A DNA stretch of 64,000 nt from Clostridia bacterium (GTDB lineage Bacteria > Bacillota > Clostridia > UMGS1810): NCBI GenBank assembly GCA_017436905.1, contig JAFSCF010000004.1:19178-83177 (forward strand), given 5' to 3'. Below the pieces are notes generated by a model. It ran no database searches. It was not told the DNA's origin and was given only the letters and a program-made list of their open reading frames with translations. The translations under genes were made by a program, and so were the position numbers. Shown here piece by piece: positions 56,936 through 64,000 of this stretch. Every line of letters starts with the position of its first letter. The first letter of the stretch is position 1.

Positions 56936-59446
56936 ATGAAAAGAAGAATTTTATCAATGTTTTTGGTGCTTATAATGCTTTTGAGTGCCATACCCGTTTT
57001 TGCAGAAAACACAGATATAACCGTGTATCTTTCTGTAAGTAAATACGGAGAAATAGTTGAAAGTAAAGATGGCGATGCTATGGCGTATGTTCCTGTTTCT
57101 TTAAGCGGAAAAGACTCTTATTGTCTTGATGACGTGTTTTTGGAGGCACACAGTACATACTATACAGATGGTTCTGAGGGATATGCCTCAAGCGAGGGAG
57201 ATTATGGACTTGCGATTGATAAACTTTGGGGAGATACAAGTAAAAAATTTGGTTATCAGGTAAATGGCGGTCAAGAAAGCGTTATGGGACTTTCTCATAT
57301 CGTTAAAAATGGCGATTATATAGATGCGTGTATATATAAAAATGCATATCCCGATACTGAAAGTTATACAAAATTTTATGTAACGAACAAAGAGGTTAAT
57401 TGTGAAGAAACTTTTACACTTACACTTCTTGTAAGCGGTTATGATGAGAACTGGAATATGGTCTTTACCCCGTGCGAGGGTGCAACTGTTACCATAAACG
57501 GAAATGCAACAGAAATAGTAACTGATGCTGATGGCAAAGCAACAGTTTCGTTTGAAAATGAGGGCAGATATATTATTTCTGCAACAAAAACTAAATCTCT
57601 AAACGAAGAAACTGTACCAACCATTACGGCACCTGTTTGTGTGGTTGATGTAATTAATCCTGCAATTGAAATGATACACGGTATTGCAAGTCATTATATA
57701 CAAAGTAATTTAACAGAAGCAGGAAGCAATCTTGCGTGGATTGTTGCAGATATGGTAACTTATGCAGAACTTTTTCCTGAGAGCGAAAATATTTTAAGTG
57801 AAGATAAAAAAGCAGACATACTTAAAAAACTTGTTATAACCGCAAGTGAGGCAACCACGGCAGGAGATTTAGCAAAATCGATACTTGCATTACGTGCACT
57901 GGGGTATGATGCAAAAAAAGCATTTACTGAGAATTACGAAAAAACGGATGTCGTTGATAAACTGATTGCTTTGGTAGATAATAATAGCGCTGATGTAACA
58001 AATGTATACACGCTTCCGTATGTTATAATCGCACTCTCTCAGGCAGACGGATATGCAACAGAAACACAGATTCAATCGCTTATAAATACCGCTTTAGAAA
58101 AAAATAGCGAATGGTACGATTTAACTTACGGAACTGATGCTATGACTCCTATGGTTTTAGCGCTTGCACCGTACTATAACACTAATGAAAATATTAAAAA
58201 TGCTATTGACGAAGCCGTTGATATCCTAAAAGACCAGCAGCGTGAAGACGGTTTGATTAACGGACCTGAAGGATATGAGGCAGCATCTACTGCACTTGCA
58301 ATATGCGCATTTTCTGCGCTTGGAATAGATTCGGAAGAAATTAAAAATGGCGAGAAAAGCCTTATTGACGGTTTGCTTTCCGGTGCAAATGCAGATATGA
58401 ACGGTTTTTCAAATGCATTTGCTACTGAGCAAGGTTTGCGTGGACTTTTAGCGTGGAAATTGCTTAAAGAAAACAAGGAAAAAACAATTTATGATTTTTC
58501 AGGTAATCCTATGAACGAAGCGAATGTGTCCGGTGCAGAATATGCCCCTGTAATATTTGAGGTCATCCCAAGCGGTGCATCTGTAACTGTTGAAGTTAAA
58601 GAAGAATTTAAAGAAAACTGTTTCGACCTTGCAGAGGGCACGTATACATATACTGTTTCTGCATCGGGGTACGAAACAGAATACGGAACTATTGAAATAA
58701 CTGCCGAAGATGCGCAAAACCATACAACGAAAAATGTTAATGTAACCCTTTCTGAAGTTTACTACAGAGGCGGTGGCGGTATATCGATTCCAGCAGGTTC
58801 TGTAAAACAAGAAAAAACGGAATATAATAAAGATGAGACGAAAGAAAATACTTCTGTTGAAGAAGTACAGAAACCAGTTTTTAGCGACGAAGTTTTTACC
58901 GATGTTACTTCTGATTCTTGGTACTATCCATCAGTAAAATATGCGTATGAGAATAATTTGTTTAAGGGAACTGATAAAGGATTTGAACCTGATGCTACTA
59001 TGACACGTGCTATGCTTGTAACGGTTTTGTATCGTCTTGCATCGCCTGATAATACTTCTGTTGAAATTTCTGTTGAAACTTCTTTTGCAGATGTGCCGGA
59101 AAATGCGTGGTATGCAGACAGCATAAAGTGGGCGGCAAAAAATAATATAGTATCAGGAATATCAGCAACCGAGTTTGCCCCTGATGGAGATATTACACGT
59201 GAGCAACTTGCACTTATTTTATACAGATACGCGTCTTTGAACGGTTATGATACAAAAATTGGTGAAAGCACTTTATTATATACTGATGTCACCTATATAT
59301 CCGAGTATGCATTAAACGCTATGGAATATGCAGTTAAACACGGAATTATCACGGGTAAATCTGATCATATACTTGCACCAAAATCCAAAGCAACAAGGGC
59401 AGAGGTTGCAACTATGCTTATGCGTTTTGCGGAAATGGAAAGATAA
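56936..59446 (+). CDS. S-layer-anchored transcobalamin-like protein, putative corrinoid-binding
   Basis: An 836-residue secreted protein. Signal peptide 1-23 (cleavage after VFA). Residues ~27-125 resemble DUF4430, the transcobalamin C-terminal-like domain (KKFGYQVNGGQES). Residues ~130-230 form an Ig-like or regulatory beta domain (GATVTINGNAT, VTDADGKATVSF). Residues ~240-515 are alpha/alpha-toroid repeats like prenyltransferase and intrinsic factor (DAMTPMVLALAPYY, AASTALAICAFSALGID). A PEGA-like beta domain (~530-610), a Gly-rich then charged linker, and three SLH repeats (653-836; TRAM, TREQ, TRAE) follow. The cobalamin riboswitch upstream supports corrinoid capture at the cell surface. 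Binding itself is inferred. Confidence 0.85.
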   Translation: MKRRILSMFLVLIMLLSAIPVFAENTDITVYLSVSKYGEIVESKDGDAMAYVPVSLSGKDSYCLDDVFLEAHSTYYTDGSEGYASSEGDYGLAIDKLWGDTSKKFGYQVNGGQESVMGLSHIVKNGDYIDACIYKNAYPDTESYTKFYVTNKEVNCEETFTLTLLVSGYDENWNMVFTPCEGATVTINGNATEIVTDADGKATVSFENEGRYIISATKTKSLNEETVPTITAPVCVVDVINPAIEMIHGIASHYIQSNLTEAGSNLAWIVADMVTYAELFPESENILSEDKKADILKKLVITASEATTAGDLAKSILALRALGYDAKKAFTENYEKTDVVDKLIALVDNNSADVTNVYTLPYVIIALSQADGYATETQIQSLINTALEKNSEWYDLTYGTDAMTPMVLALAPYYNTNENIKNAIDEAVDILKDQQREDGLINGPEGYEAASTALAICAFSALGIDSEEIKNGEKSLIDGLLSGANADMNGFSNAFATEQGLRGLLAWKLLKENKEKTIYDFSGNPMNEANVSGAEYAPVIFEVIPSGASVTVEVKEEFKENCFDLAEGTYTYTVSASGYETEYGTIEITAEDAQNHTTKNVNVTLSEVYYRGGGGISIPAGSVKQEKTEYNKDETKENTSVEEVQKPVFSDEVFTDVTSDSWYYPSVKYAYENNLFKGTDKGFEPDATMTRAMLVTVLYRLASPDNTSVEISVETSFADVPENAWYADSIKWAAKNNIVSGISATEFAPDGDITREQLALILYRYASLNGYDTKIGESTLLYTDVTYISEYALNAMEYAVKHGIITGKSDHILAPKSKATRAEVATMLMRFAEMER

Positions 59447-59449
59447 AAT

Positions 59450-60097
59450 ATGAAAAAAGTTATAATAACATGTACGATTATAATATTACTTGCAGTAGCG
59501 TTTTTTTGTAGTGAAAATATTCCGGAAATTCCGGAAACGGATGTTCTAAGTACAACTGCATTACAAGAACCATCATCGGAAGATACTGCCGAAAATCCTA
59601 TAGATAGTCCCGTTAAAGAGCAAAGTTTGTCAATAGAAGAAATTGTAATCGACATACCTCAAGTGCCTGTTGAAACATCTAAACAGGAAGAAGAAAAAAT
59701 AACGCCATCAAGTCCTTCTTGTATGTTGTCTGTTAGGTGTGATTCTGTACTGTCTAATCTTGATATGCTGACAAACGGAAAAGCAGAAATAATACCTGAT
59801 AACGGAATTATTTTTAGTGAGCAGTCAGTAACATTTTCCGAAGGTGAAAGCGTATTTGATATACTTCTTAGAGAACTAAAAAATAATAATGTTCATCTTG
59901 AATTTGTAGAAACACCAATGTATAACTCGGTATATATTGAGGGCATTGGAAATCTCTATGAATTTGATTGTGGCAGTTTTTCGGGGTGGTTGTATAAAGT
60001 AAACGGCGTTCAGCCCACATACGGATGTTCCCAATACATAGTTCAAAACGGTGATAAAATTGAATTAATATACAGTTGTAATTTGTTTGAGAGATGA
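59450..60097 (+). CDS. membrane-tethered DUF4430 (transcobalamin C-terminal-like) protein
   Basis: A 215-residue protein starting 3 nt after the SLH gene. The N-terminal hydrophobic stretch (4-20) is a signal anchor or an unusual lipoprotein signal (AVAFFC lacks a good lipobox). Residues 25-88 are an acidic, Pro/Ser/Glu-rich spacer. The DUF4430 domain (~92-212) has SVRCDSVLSNLDML, FSEGESVFDILLREL, EGIGNLYEFDCGSFSGWLY and KVNGVQPTYGCSQY. The family resembles the beta domain of transcobalamin that covers bound B12. Co-expression with the SLH protein suggests hand-over of corrinoid towards the membrane; not proven. Confidence 0.88.
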   Translation: MKKVIITCTIIILLAVAFFCSENIPEIPETDVLSTTALQEPSSEDTAENPIDSPVKEQSLSIEEIVIDIPQVPVETSKQEEEKITPSSPSCMLSVRCDSVLSNLDMLTNGKAEIIPDNGIIFSEQSVTFSEGESVFDILLRELKNNNVHLEFVETPMYNSVYIEGIGNLYEFDCGSFSGWLYKVNGVQPTYGCSQYIVQNGDKIELIYSCNLFER

Positions 60098-60126
60098 TGT
60101 GCAAAACTAACATATTTAATATTGTA

Positions 60127-60156
60127 TTTACAATCGGAATTTCTATATGATATAAT
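60127..60156 (+). promoter_or_regulatory. probable sigma-A promoter of the DUF2500-like gene
   Basis: TTTACA (60127-60132), 18-nt spacer, TATAAT (60151-60156), 33 nt before the start codon. Confidence 0.65.
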
Positions 60157-60188
60157 AAATATATACTTATATGATTGAAGGTGATTAT

Positions 60189-60518
60189 ATGGCAATAATA
60201 TTTCAAAATGTAATTAATGTGTTTTTTTGCTTGCTGGGTATGTTTATTATTATTGTATTGATTGTAAGGTTTTGCAGAAATCATTTTTCAAGTATCAAAG
60301 AAGTGGAAGCCGTTATTACGGATAAACAAAGTTACGACAGGAGAATAATGAGAATAAGTCAGCCGCCTTTTGCTAAAAAGGAATATATTATAATTTTTCT
60401 TACAGAAAAAAAGAAAATGTTTTTTACTGTTTCAGAATTGTCTTTCCAGATGTATAACATTAAACAGAAAGGTACTTTAAAATATAAAGGGAATATATTT
60501 ATAGATTTTGTTGTGTAA
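60189..60518 (+). CDS. small membrane protein, DUF2500-like
   Basis: A 109-residue protein with one membrane helix (about 8-30, NVFFCLLGMFIIIVLIVRF) and a beta-rich cytoplasmic or extracellular part beginning EVEAVITDKQSYD and ending KQKGTLKYKGNIFIDF. This matches the DUF2500 layout (helix, then a small beta-barrel ending in a G-x-L-x-Y-K/Q-G motif). Function unknown. ATG at 60189 follows GAAGGTGAT. It has its own promoter, so it is probably separate from the cobalamin operon. Confidence 0.72.
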   Translation: MAIIFQNVINVFFCLLGMFIIIVLIVRFCRNHFSSIKEVEAVITDKQSYDRRIMRISQPPFAKKEYIIIFLTEKKKMFFTVSELSFQMYNIKQKGTLKYKGNIFIDFVV

Positions 60519-60621
60519 AATGTACCAGAGGTATAATATAAAGAAGTATATCTTATAAATTCAGAAAATTATGACCAATATTGCGAAATTGTAGATATAT
60601 CACTTAAATAAAGGAATTGCT

Positions 60622-61242
60622 ATGGATAAAACATATATTACCGTAAAACAAGAGGCAACTGCCGAAATAACAGAAAAAAAGTCACGCTTTATTGCGTCAA
60701 TGTGTCATGTTGAAACCGAAGAGGAGGCGGCGGCTTTTATTGCGTCTGTTAAAAAACAGCATTACAGTGCACGTCACAATGTATATGCGTTTATATTGAA
60801 TAACGGCTTTAAAAAATACAGTGATGACGGTGAACCTACCAGAACCGGCGGATTTCCCGTTTTAGAGATGCTTGAAAACGAGGGTATAACCGATTGCGTG
60901 TGCGTTGTAACCAGATATTTTGGCGGAACACTTTTAGGCACCGGCGGACTTATACGTGCGTATACAAAAGCCGCTAAGGATTGCCTTGCAGAGTGCGGAT
61001 TGCTTAAAAAGACTATGTGCGATATTCTGGAGATAAAGTGCGATTACACGTTTTTAAGTAAAGTTGAGCATATATTAAAGACTGGTGATTTTAAAATTGA
61101 GAATATCGATTACGGTGAATCTGTAACCGTAAAAGTTATATGCGAAAAAACTAAAACCGATGCGCTGTCAGAAGAAATAACAGATACTTTCGGCATAAAT
61201 GTCTCTTTGCAAATTGTGGACGAAATATATTATACGCTGTAG
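60622..61242 (+). CDS. yigZ: YigZ/IMPACT family protein
   Basis: A 206-residue UPF0029/IMPACT family protein. N-terminal domain: EKKSRFIASMCHVETEEEA, YSARHNVYAFIL, KYSDDGEPTRTGGFPVLEML and the conserved VVTRYFGGTLLGTGGLIRAY (residues ~92-111). A C-terminal ferredoxin-like domain (~140-206) follows. The eukaryotic relative IMPACT regulates Gcn2; the bacterial role is unknown. ATG follows AAAGGAA. It stands alone between two genes with their own promoters. Confidence 0.92.
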   Translation: MDKTYITVKQEATAEITEKKSRFIASMCHVETEEEAAAFIASVKKQHYSARHNVYAFILNNGFKKYSDDGEPTRTGGFPVLEMLENEGITDCVCVVTRYFGGTLLGTGGLIRAYTKAAKDCLAECGLLKKTMCDILEIKCDYTFLSKVEHILKTGDFKIENIDYGESVTVKVICEKTKTDALSEEITDTFGINVSLQIVDEIYYTL

Positions 61243-61306
61243 TTGGTTTGTCTGTTTTACACAAAAAATGTCGCAAAAATTATAATGTGAGTTTGCCAAA
61301 AACTCA

Positions 61307-61335
61307 TTGACAAAAATTTCAAGGTATGGTAATAT
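61307..61335 (+). promoter_or_regulatory. sigma-A promoter of the cold-shock gene
   Basis: TTGACA (61307-61312), 17-nt spacer, TAATAT (61330-61335). Transcription should start near 61342, giving an ~85-nt leader. Confidence 0.78.
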
Positions 61336-61345
61336 TATAGCATGT

Positions 61346-61405
61346 GAGTAGCAAATGTTTTACTACTCGAATTATTTTTTTAAAAGAGTGGTAAAAATAC
61401 TACTC
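61346..61405 (+). promoter_or_regulatory. structured 5' leader of the cold-shock gene
   Basis: Two tandem hairpins: GAGTAG...CTACTC (61346-61368), followed after 5 nt by a seven-T run, and GAGTGGTA...TACTACTC (61386-61405). The arms are nearly identical, so the 5' arm of one can pair with the 3' arm of the other. The second hairpin ends 8 nt before the ribosome binding site. This could be an attenuator or RNA thermosensor. Confidence 0.6.
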
Positions 61406-61426
61406 GTGTTTAGGAGGAAGCAAGCA

Positions 61427-61627
61427 ATGCAAAAAGGTACAGTTAAATGGTTTAACGCAGAAAAAGGTTATGGCTTCATTGAGTGTGAAGACGGCGGCGA
61501 CGTATTCGTACATTTCTCAGCTATTTCCATGGAAGGTTACAAAACCCTTCAGGAAGGAGAAGCTGTTGAGTTTGAAGTAATCGAGGGTGCTAAAGGTCCT
61601 CAGGCTGCTAACGTAACCAAAGCGTAA
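61427..61627 (+). CDS. cold-shock protein (CspA family)
   Basis: A 66-residue single-OB-fold protein: [16 protein letters not shown] (RNP1-type KGYGFI) and DVFVHFSAI (RNP2). It binds single-stranded nucleic acid and melts RNA structure in the cytoplasm. ATG at 61427 has TAGGAGGAAG 6-8 nt upstream; longer in-frame starts would lie in the structured leader. It has its own promoter and terminator. Confidence 0.96.
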   Translation: MQKGTVKWFNAEKGYGFIECEDGGDVFVHFSAISMEGYKTLQEGEAVEFEVIEGAKGPQAANVTKA

Positions 61628-61661
61628 TTATTATATACGCATTTGAATTAAATTCATCTGT

Positions 61662-61690
61662 AAAACCCCAATAAAACATTGGGGTTTTTT
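61662..61690 (+). terminator. terminator of the cold-shock gene
   Basis: An 11-bp stem AAAACCCCAAT (61662-61672) / ATTGGGGTTTT (61678-61688) with AAAAC loop and T-tail. Confidence 0.87.
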
Positions 61691-61732
61691 CCTTACAATA
61701 TGGCTTTTTATATAAGAAACGAGGGTGCAATT

Positions 61733-62599
61733 ATGGCTTGTAAAGATGTACTTACTCATATTAAAAATTCGTTGGAAAGTTTCAGCAAAGGTCAGCGCAG
61801 TATCGCTGCATATATACTTGATAATTACGATAAAGCAGCATTTATGACCGCATCAGGTTTAGGAAAGGCTACGGGGGTAAGCGAATCTACCGTAGTGCGT
61901 TTTGCTGTGGAACTCGGTTACGAGGGATATCCGCAGTTGCAAAAATCGTTGCAGGAGATTATAAGAAACAGACTTACCAATGTTCAGCGTATGGAGGTTA
62001 CTACCGCTAAAATTGGCGAAAGCGATGTTTTAAAAACCATCATTCAGGCAGACATTGATAAACTGCGCCAGACGGTTGAAAATCTTGACGAAAAAGAATT
62101 TCTATCCGCTGTTGAAACTATTGCAAATGCAGATAAAATCTATATATTGGGTGCAAGAAGTTGCTCTTCGCTGGCATCGTTTTTAGGGTTTTACCTTAAC
62201 CTTATATTTAAAGATGTAAAGACTATAAGCACAAGTTCTGCAAGCGAAACATTCGAGCAACTTTACCGTGTCGGCGAAAATGATGTTGTTATAGCGATAA
62301 GTTTTCCACGCTATTCCAGCAGAACGGTAAAGGCAGTTTCGTATGCTGCATCAAAAGGAGCAAGCGTTATTGCGCTCACCGACAGTATGAACTCGCCGAT
62401 TATACCTTTTGCTACACATTCGCTTATTGCACGCAGCGATATGTCATATTTTGTAGACTCACTCGTTGCACCGCTAAGCATAATAAACGCTATAATTGTG
62501 GCGCTTGTTCTTAAAAATAAAGATAACGTAAGAAACACTTTTGAAGAACTTGAAAACATATGGGATAAATACGAGGTGTATGAAAAGCATGAACAATGA
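61733..62599 (+). CDS. RpiR family (MurR/RpiR) transcriptional regulator
   Basis: A 288-residue regulator. The N-terminal helix-turn-helix (about 1-77) contains SKGQRSIAAYILDNYDKAAF and GVSESTVVRFAVELGYEGYP. The C-terminal SIS domain (about 125-255) has YILGARSCSSLASFLGF and AISFPRYSSRTVKAVSYA and binds a phosphosugar effector. The target cannot be read; the next gene encodes a flavoprotein and no sugar operon adjoins. ATG at 61733 (GAGGGTG upstream) is chosen over an in-frame ATG at 61679 inside the csp terminator. Confidence 0.9.
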   Translation: MACKDVLTHIKNSLESFSKGQRSIAAYILDNYDKAAFMTASGLGKATGVSESTVVRFAVELGYEGYPQLQKSLQEIIRNRLTNVQRMEVTTAKIGESDVLKTIIQADIDKLRQTVENLDEKEFLSAVETIANADKIYILGARSCSSLASFLGFYLNLIFKDVKTISTSSASETFEQLYRVGENDVVIAISFPRYSSRTVKAVSYAASKGASVIALTDSMNSPIIPFATHSLIARSDMSYFVDSLVAPLSIINAIIVALVLKNKDNVRNTFEELENIWDKYEVYEKHEQ

Positions 62600-63812
62600 C
62601 AGACACGTAGCCGTTATCGGCGGTGGACCTGCCGGAATGATGGCTGCTGCAACTGCCGCTTCGGATGGGAAAAAGGTAATACTTTTCGAAAAGAACGATT
62701 TTCTTGGCAAAAAACTGCTTATAACCGGCAAGGGCAGATGCAATGTAACCAACAATGCAGATATATCCGAGTTTATAAAAAATGTGCCCGTAAACGGAAA
62801 CTTTTTGTACAGCGCATTTTATTCATTTACAAATACTGACCTTATTGACCTGTTGCAGAGATTAGGTGTCGAAACCAAGGTTGAAAGAGGGGAGAGGGTA
62901 TTCCCCGTAAGCGATAAAGCAAAGGACGTAGTTAATGCCTTTGCCAAATACGTACTTGATTGCGGTGCAAAAATTGTAAAGGTGCCAGTTAAAAAGATTG
63001 TTGCTAACGATGATGGCACTAAAACTGTTGTACTCGCTGATAAAAGGGCAGTTAAGTGTGACAGTGTAATTATTGCAACTGGAGGAGCAAGTTATCCCTT
63101 GACCGGCTCAACCGGTGACGGATATAAATTTGCTAAAGACCTCGGTCATACTATAGTGGATTTAAAGCCTTCGCTTGTGCCCCTCGTTGTTAAAGAAGAG
63201 TATATCGGCAAACTGCAGGGATTATCACTTAAAAATATTGCCGTTACATTAAAGTCCGACGGGAAAAAAGTTTATGAAGATTTTGGCGAAATGCTTTTTA
63301 CCCATTACGGGCTTTCGGGTCCCGTTATATTAAGTGCAAGTTCGCATATGCGTAAAAATGCACACTATACGATTTCGGTGGATTTAAAACCTGCACTTGA
63401 TGAGCCAACCCTTGATAAACGTATATTGAGAGATTTTGAACAACTTAAAAATAAAGATTTTATAAATTCTTTAGATGCTCTTTTGCCTAAAAAACTTATC
63501 CCGGTTATTGTAGAACTTTCAGGAATTGACTCACATAAAAAAATTAACGAGATAACCAAGCAAGAGAGGAAAAACCTCGTTACTCTGCTTAAAAAATTAG
63601 AATTTGAAATTGCAGGATTCAGACCAATTAAAGAGGCAATTATTACCTCCGGCGGAGTTAATGTAAAAGAGATTACCCCCGGTACTATGGAGTCTAAAAT
63701 TGCACCCGGAATATTTTTTGCGGGTGAGATAATCGATACTGACGCATATACCGGCGGATTTAATCTGCAGATAGCGTTTTCTACAGGCTATCTAGCAGGC
63801 AAGAATGCGTAA
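62589..63812 (+). CDS. NAD(P)/FAD-dependent oxidoreductase (HI0933/YhiN family)
   Basis: A 407-residue flavoprotein of the HI0933-like family. The FAD Rossmann motif VAVIGGGPAGMMAAATAA is at residues 7-24, followed by the family signature LLITGKGRCNVTNN and IIATGGASYPLTGSTGDGY, and the C-terminal FFAGEIIDTDAYTGGFNLQ. The reaction is unknown in most members. ATG at 62589 has GAGGTG 10 nt upstream; an ATG three codons earlier is too close. It overlaps rpiR by 11 nt. No terminator is evident behind it. Confidence 0.9.
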   Translation: MNNDRHVAVIGGGPAGMMAAATAASDGKKVILFEKNDFLGKKLLITGKGRCNVTNNADISEFIKNVPVNGNFLYSAFYSFTNTDLIDLLQRLGVETKVERGERVFPVSDKAKDVVNAFAKYVLDCGAKIVKVPVKKIVANDDGTKTVVLADKRAVKCDSVIIATGGASYPLTGSTGDGYKFAKDLGHTIVDLKPSLVPLVVKEEYIGKLQGLSLKNIAVTLKSDGKKVYEDFGEMLFTHYGLSGPVILSASSHMRKNAHYTISVDLKPALDEPTLDKRILRDFEQLKNKDFINSLDALLPKKLIPVIVELSGIDSHKKINEITKQERKNLVTLLKKLEFEIAGFRPIKEAIITSGGVNVKEITPGTMESKIAPGIFFAGEIIDTDAYTGGFNLQIAFSTGYLAGKNA

Positions 63813-63989
63813 TATGTTAATGGCAAATTGAATGTGGATTATAACAGTTGAATTTTGAACCTGAACACTGTTCATTAGGACCTACTAACGAAACCCCAGT
63901 ATTTATGCGGGTTTGCGGAGTTGCGGTTCAATTTTATTTGCAGTAAAAAATGCAAATAACAACTCAATTTCGAAAGGTGGTAGGTATTT
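63813..63989 (+). promoter_or_regulatory. leader region, probably of infC
   Basis: 177 nt after the flavoprotein. It contains AAACCC...GGGTTT (around 63891-63917), an ATTTGCA/TGCAAAT hairpin (about 63938-63959), and ACCTACTA (63880-63887), which can pair with TGGTAGGT (63978-63985) at the ribosome binding site AAAGGTGG. This arrangement recalls ribosomal-protein leaders ahead of infC-rpmI-rplT; the assignment is an inference. Confidence 0.45.
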
Positions 63990-64000
63990 ATCGTAAATAA
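63990..64000 (+). CDS. possible start of infC (initiation factor IF-3) with ATC start codon
   Basis: After AAAGGTGG (63974-63981) the only reading frame that stays open to the window edge is ATC-GTA-AAT-AA at 63990; the other two hit TAA. There is no ATG, GTG or TTG at suitable spacing. Rare AUU/AUC starts are a hallmark of infC. Only about three codons are visible, so the identity is not established. Confidence 0.4.

Noticed and set aside
1..64000. tRNA, rRNA, CRISPR arrays, insertion sequences, prophage
   Set aside because: No cloverleaf with GGTTCGA-type arm, no regular spacer repeats, no transposase or integrase, and no phage structural genes were seen.

Overview
This A+T-rich window looks like chromosomal DNA of a low-GC Gram-positive anaerobe of the class Clostridia (Bacillota). 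The evidence is the paired GlgC/GlgD ADP-glucose pyrophosphorylase, the large Bacillus-type SRP RNA directly upstream of dnaX, the UPF0237/UPF0210 gene pair, a DUF3343 protein beside a cysteine desulfurase, frequent TTG and GTG starts behind strong Shine-Dalgarno sequences, and textbook sigma-A promoters with 16-18 bp spacers. I cannot name a genus. There is no sign of phage, insertion sequence, CRISPR, tRNA or rRNA; most of the window is ordinary housekeeping DNA.

Layout. 1-11.5 kb: glycogen and starch metabolism, with malQ (cut by the left edge) divergent from glgB-glgC-glgD-glgA-glgP-GH13 amylase. 11.5-15.1 kb: a minus-strand run of acyltransferase, small unknown protein, patatin-like protein and MATE exporter. 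15.3-21.8 kb: HAD phosphatase, MreB, DUF3343 with cysteine desulfurase, an anchored polysaccharide deacetylase, rlmH and dinB. 22.0-27.4 kb: SRP RNA, dnaX, then hom-thrB-lysC; lysC carries an internal start for a separate regulatory subunit. 27.5-30.5 kb: rlmB-copA. 30.5-38.3 kb: ACT protein, UPF0210 protein and aroB-aroA-aroC-pheA-aroE-aroQ-aroK, nearly the whole chorismate route plus the first phenylalanine steps. 38.4-43.7 kb (minus): endonuclease IV, a deoxyribosyltransferase-like protein, a polar amino acid ABC transporter, a GNAT and RodA. 43.9-51.8 kb: DUF5685 protein, J-domain protein with a cysteine-rich tail, small membrane protein, DUF4380 protein, FtsK, YgiQ radical SAM protein and folD. 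51.8-56.5 kb: subtilisin-like protease, OmpR-type two-component system and HtrA. 56.5-60.1 kb: a cobalamin riboswitch in front of two secreted or anchored proteins. 60.2-64 kb: small membrane protein, YigZ, cold-shock protein, RpiR regulator, a flavoprotein and the probable start of infC.

Most interesting region: 56.50-60.10 kb. A promoter embedded in the htrA terminator drives a cobalamin riboswitch followed by two intrinsic terminators in tandem. The first gene encodes an S-layer-anchored protein whose architecture (DUF4430-like domain, alpha/alpha-toroid repeats, beta domain, three SLH repeats) resembles animal intrinsic factor and transcobalamin; the second encodes a membrane-tethered DUF4430 protein. 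Together they look like a cell-surface corrinoid-capture system. Other points worth a second look are the DUF5685/J-domain/membrane trio, with Asp motifs reminiscent of squalene/phytoene synthases, the 122-nt out-of-frame overlap of ygiQ and folD, the lysC internal start, and an apparent ATC start codon for infC with a leader that can pair with its ribosome binding site.
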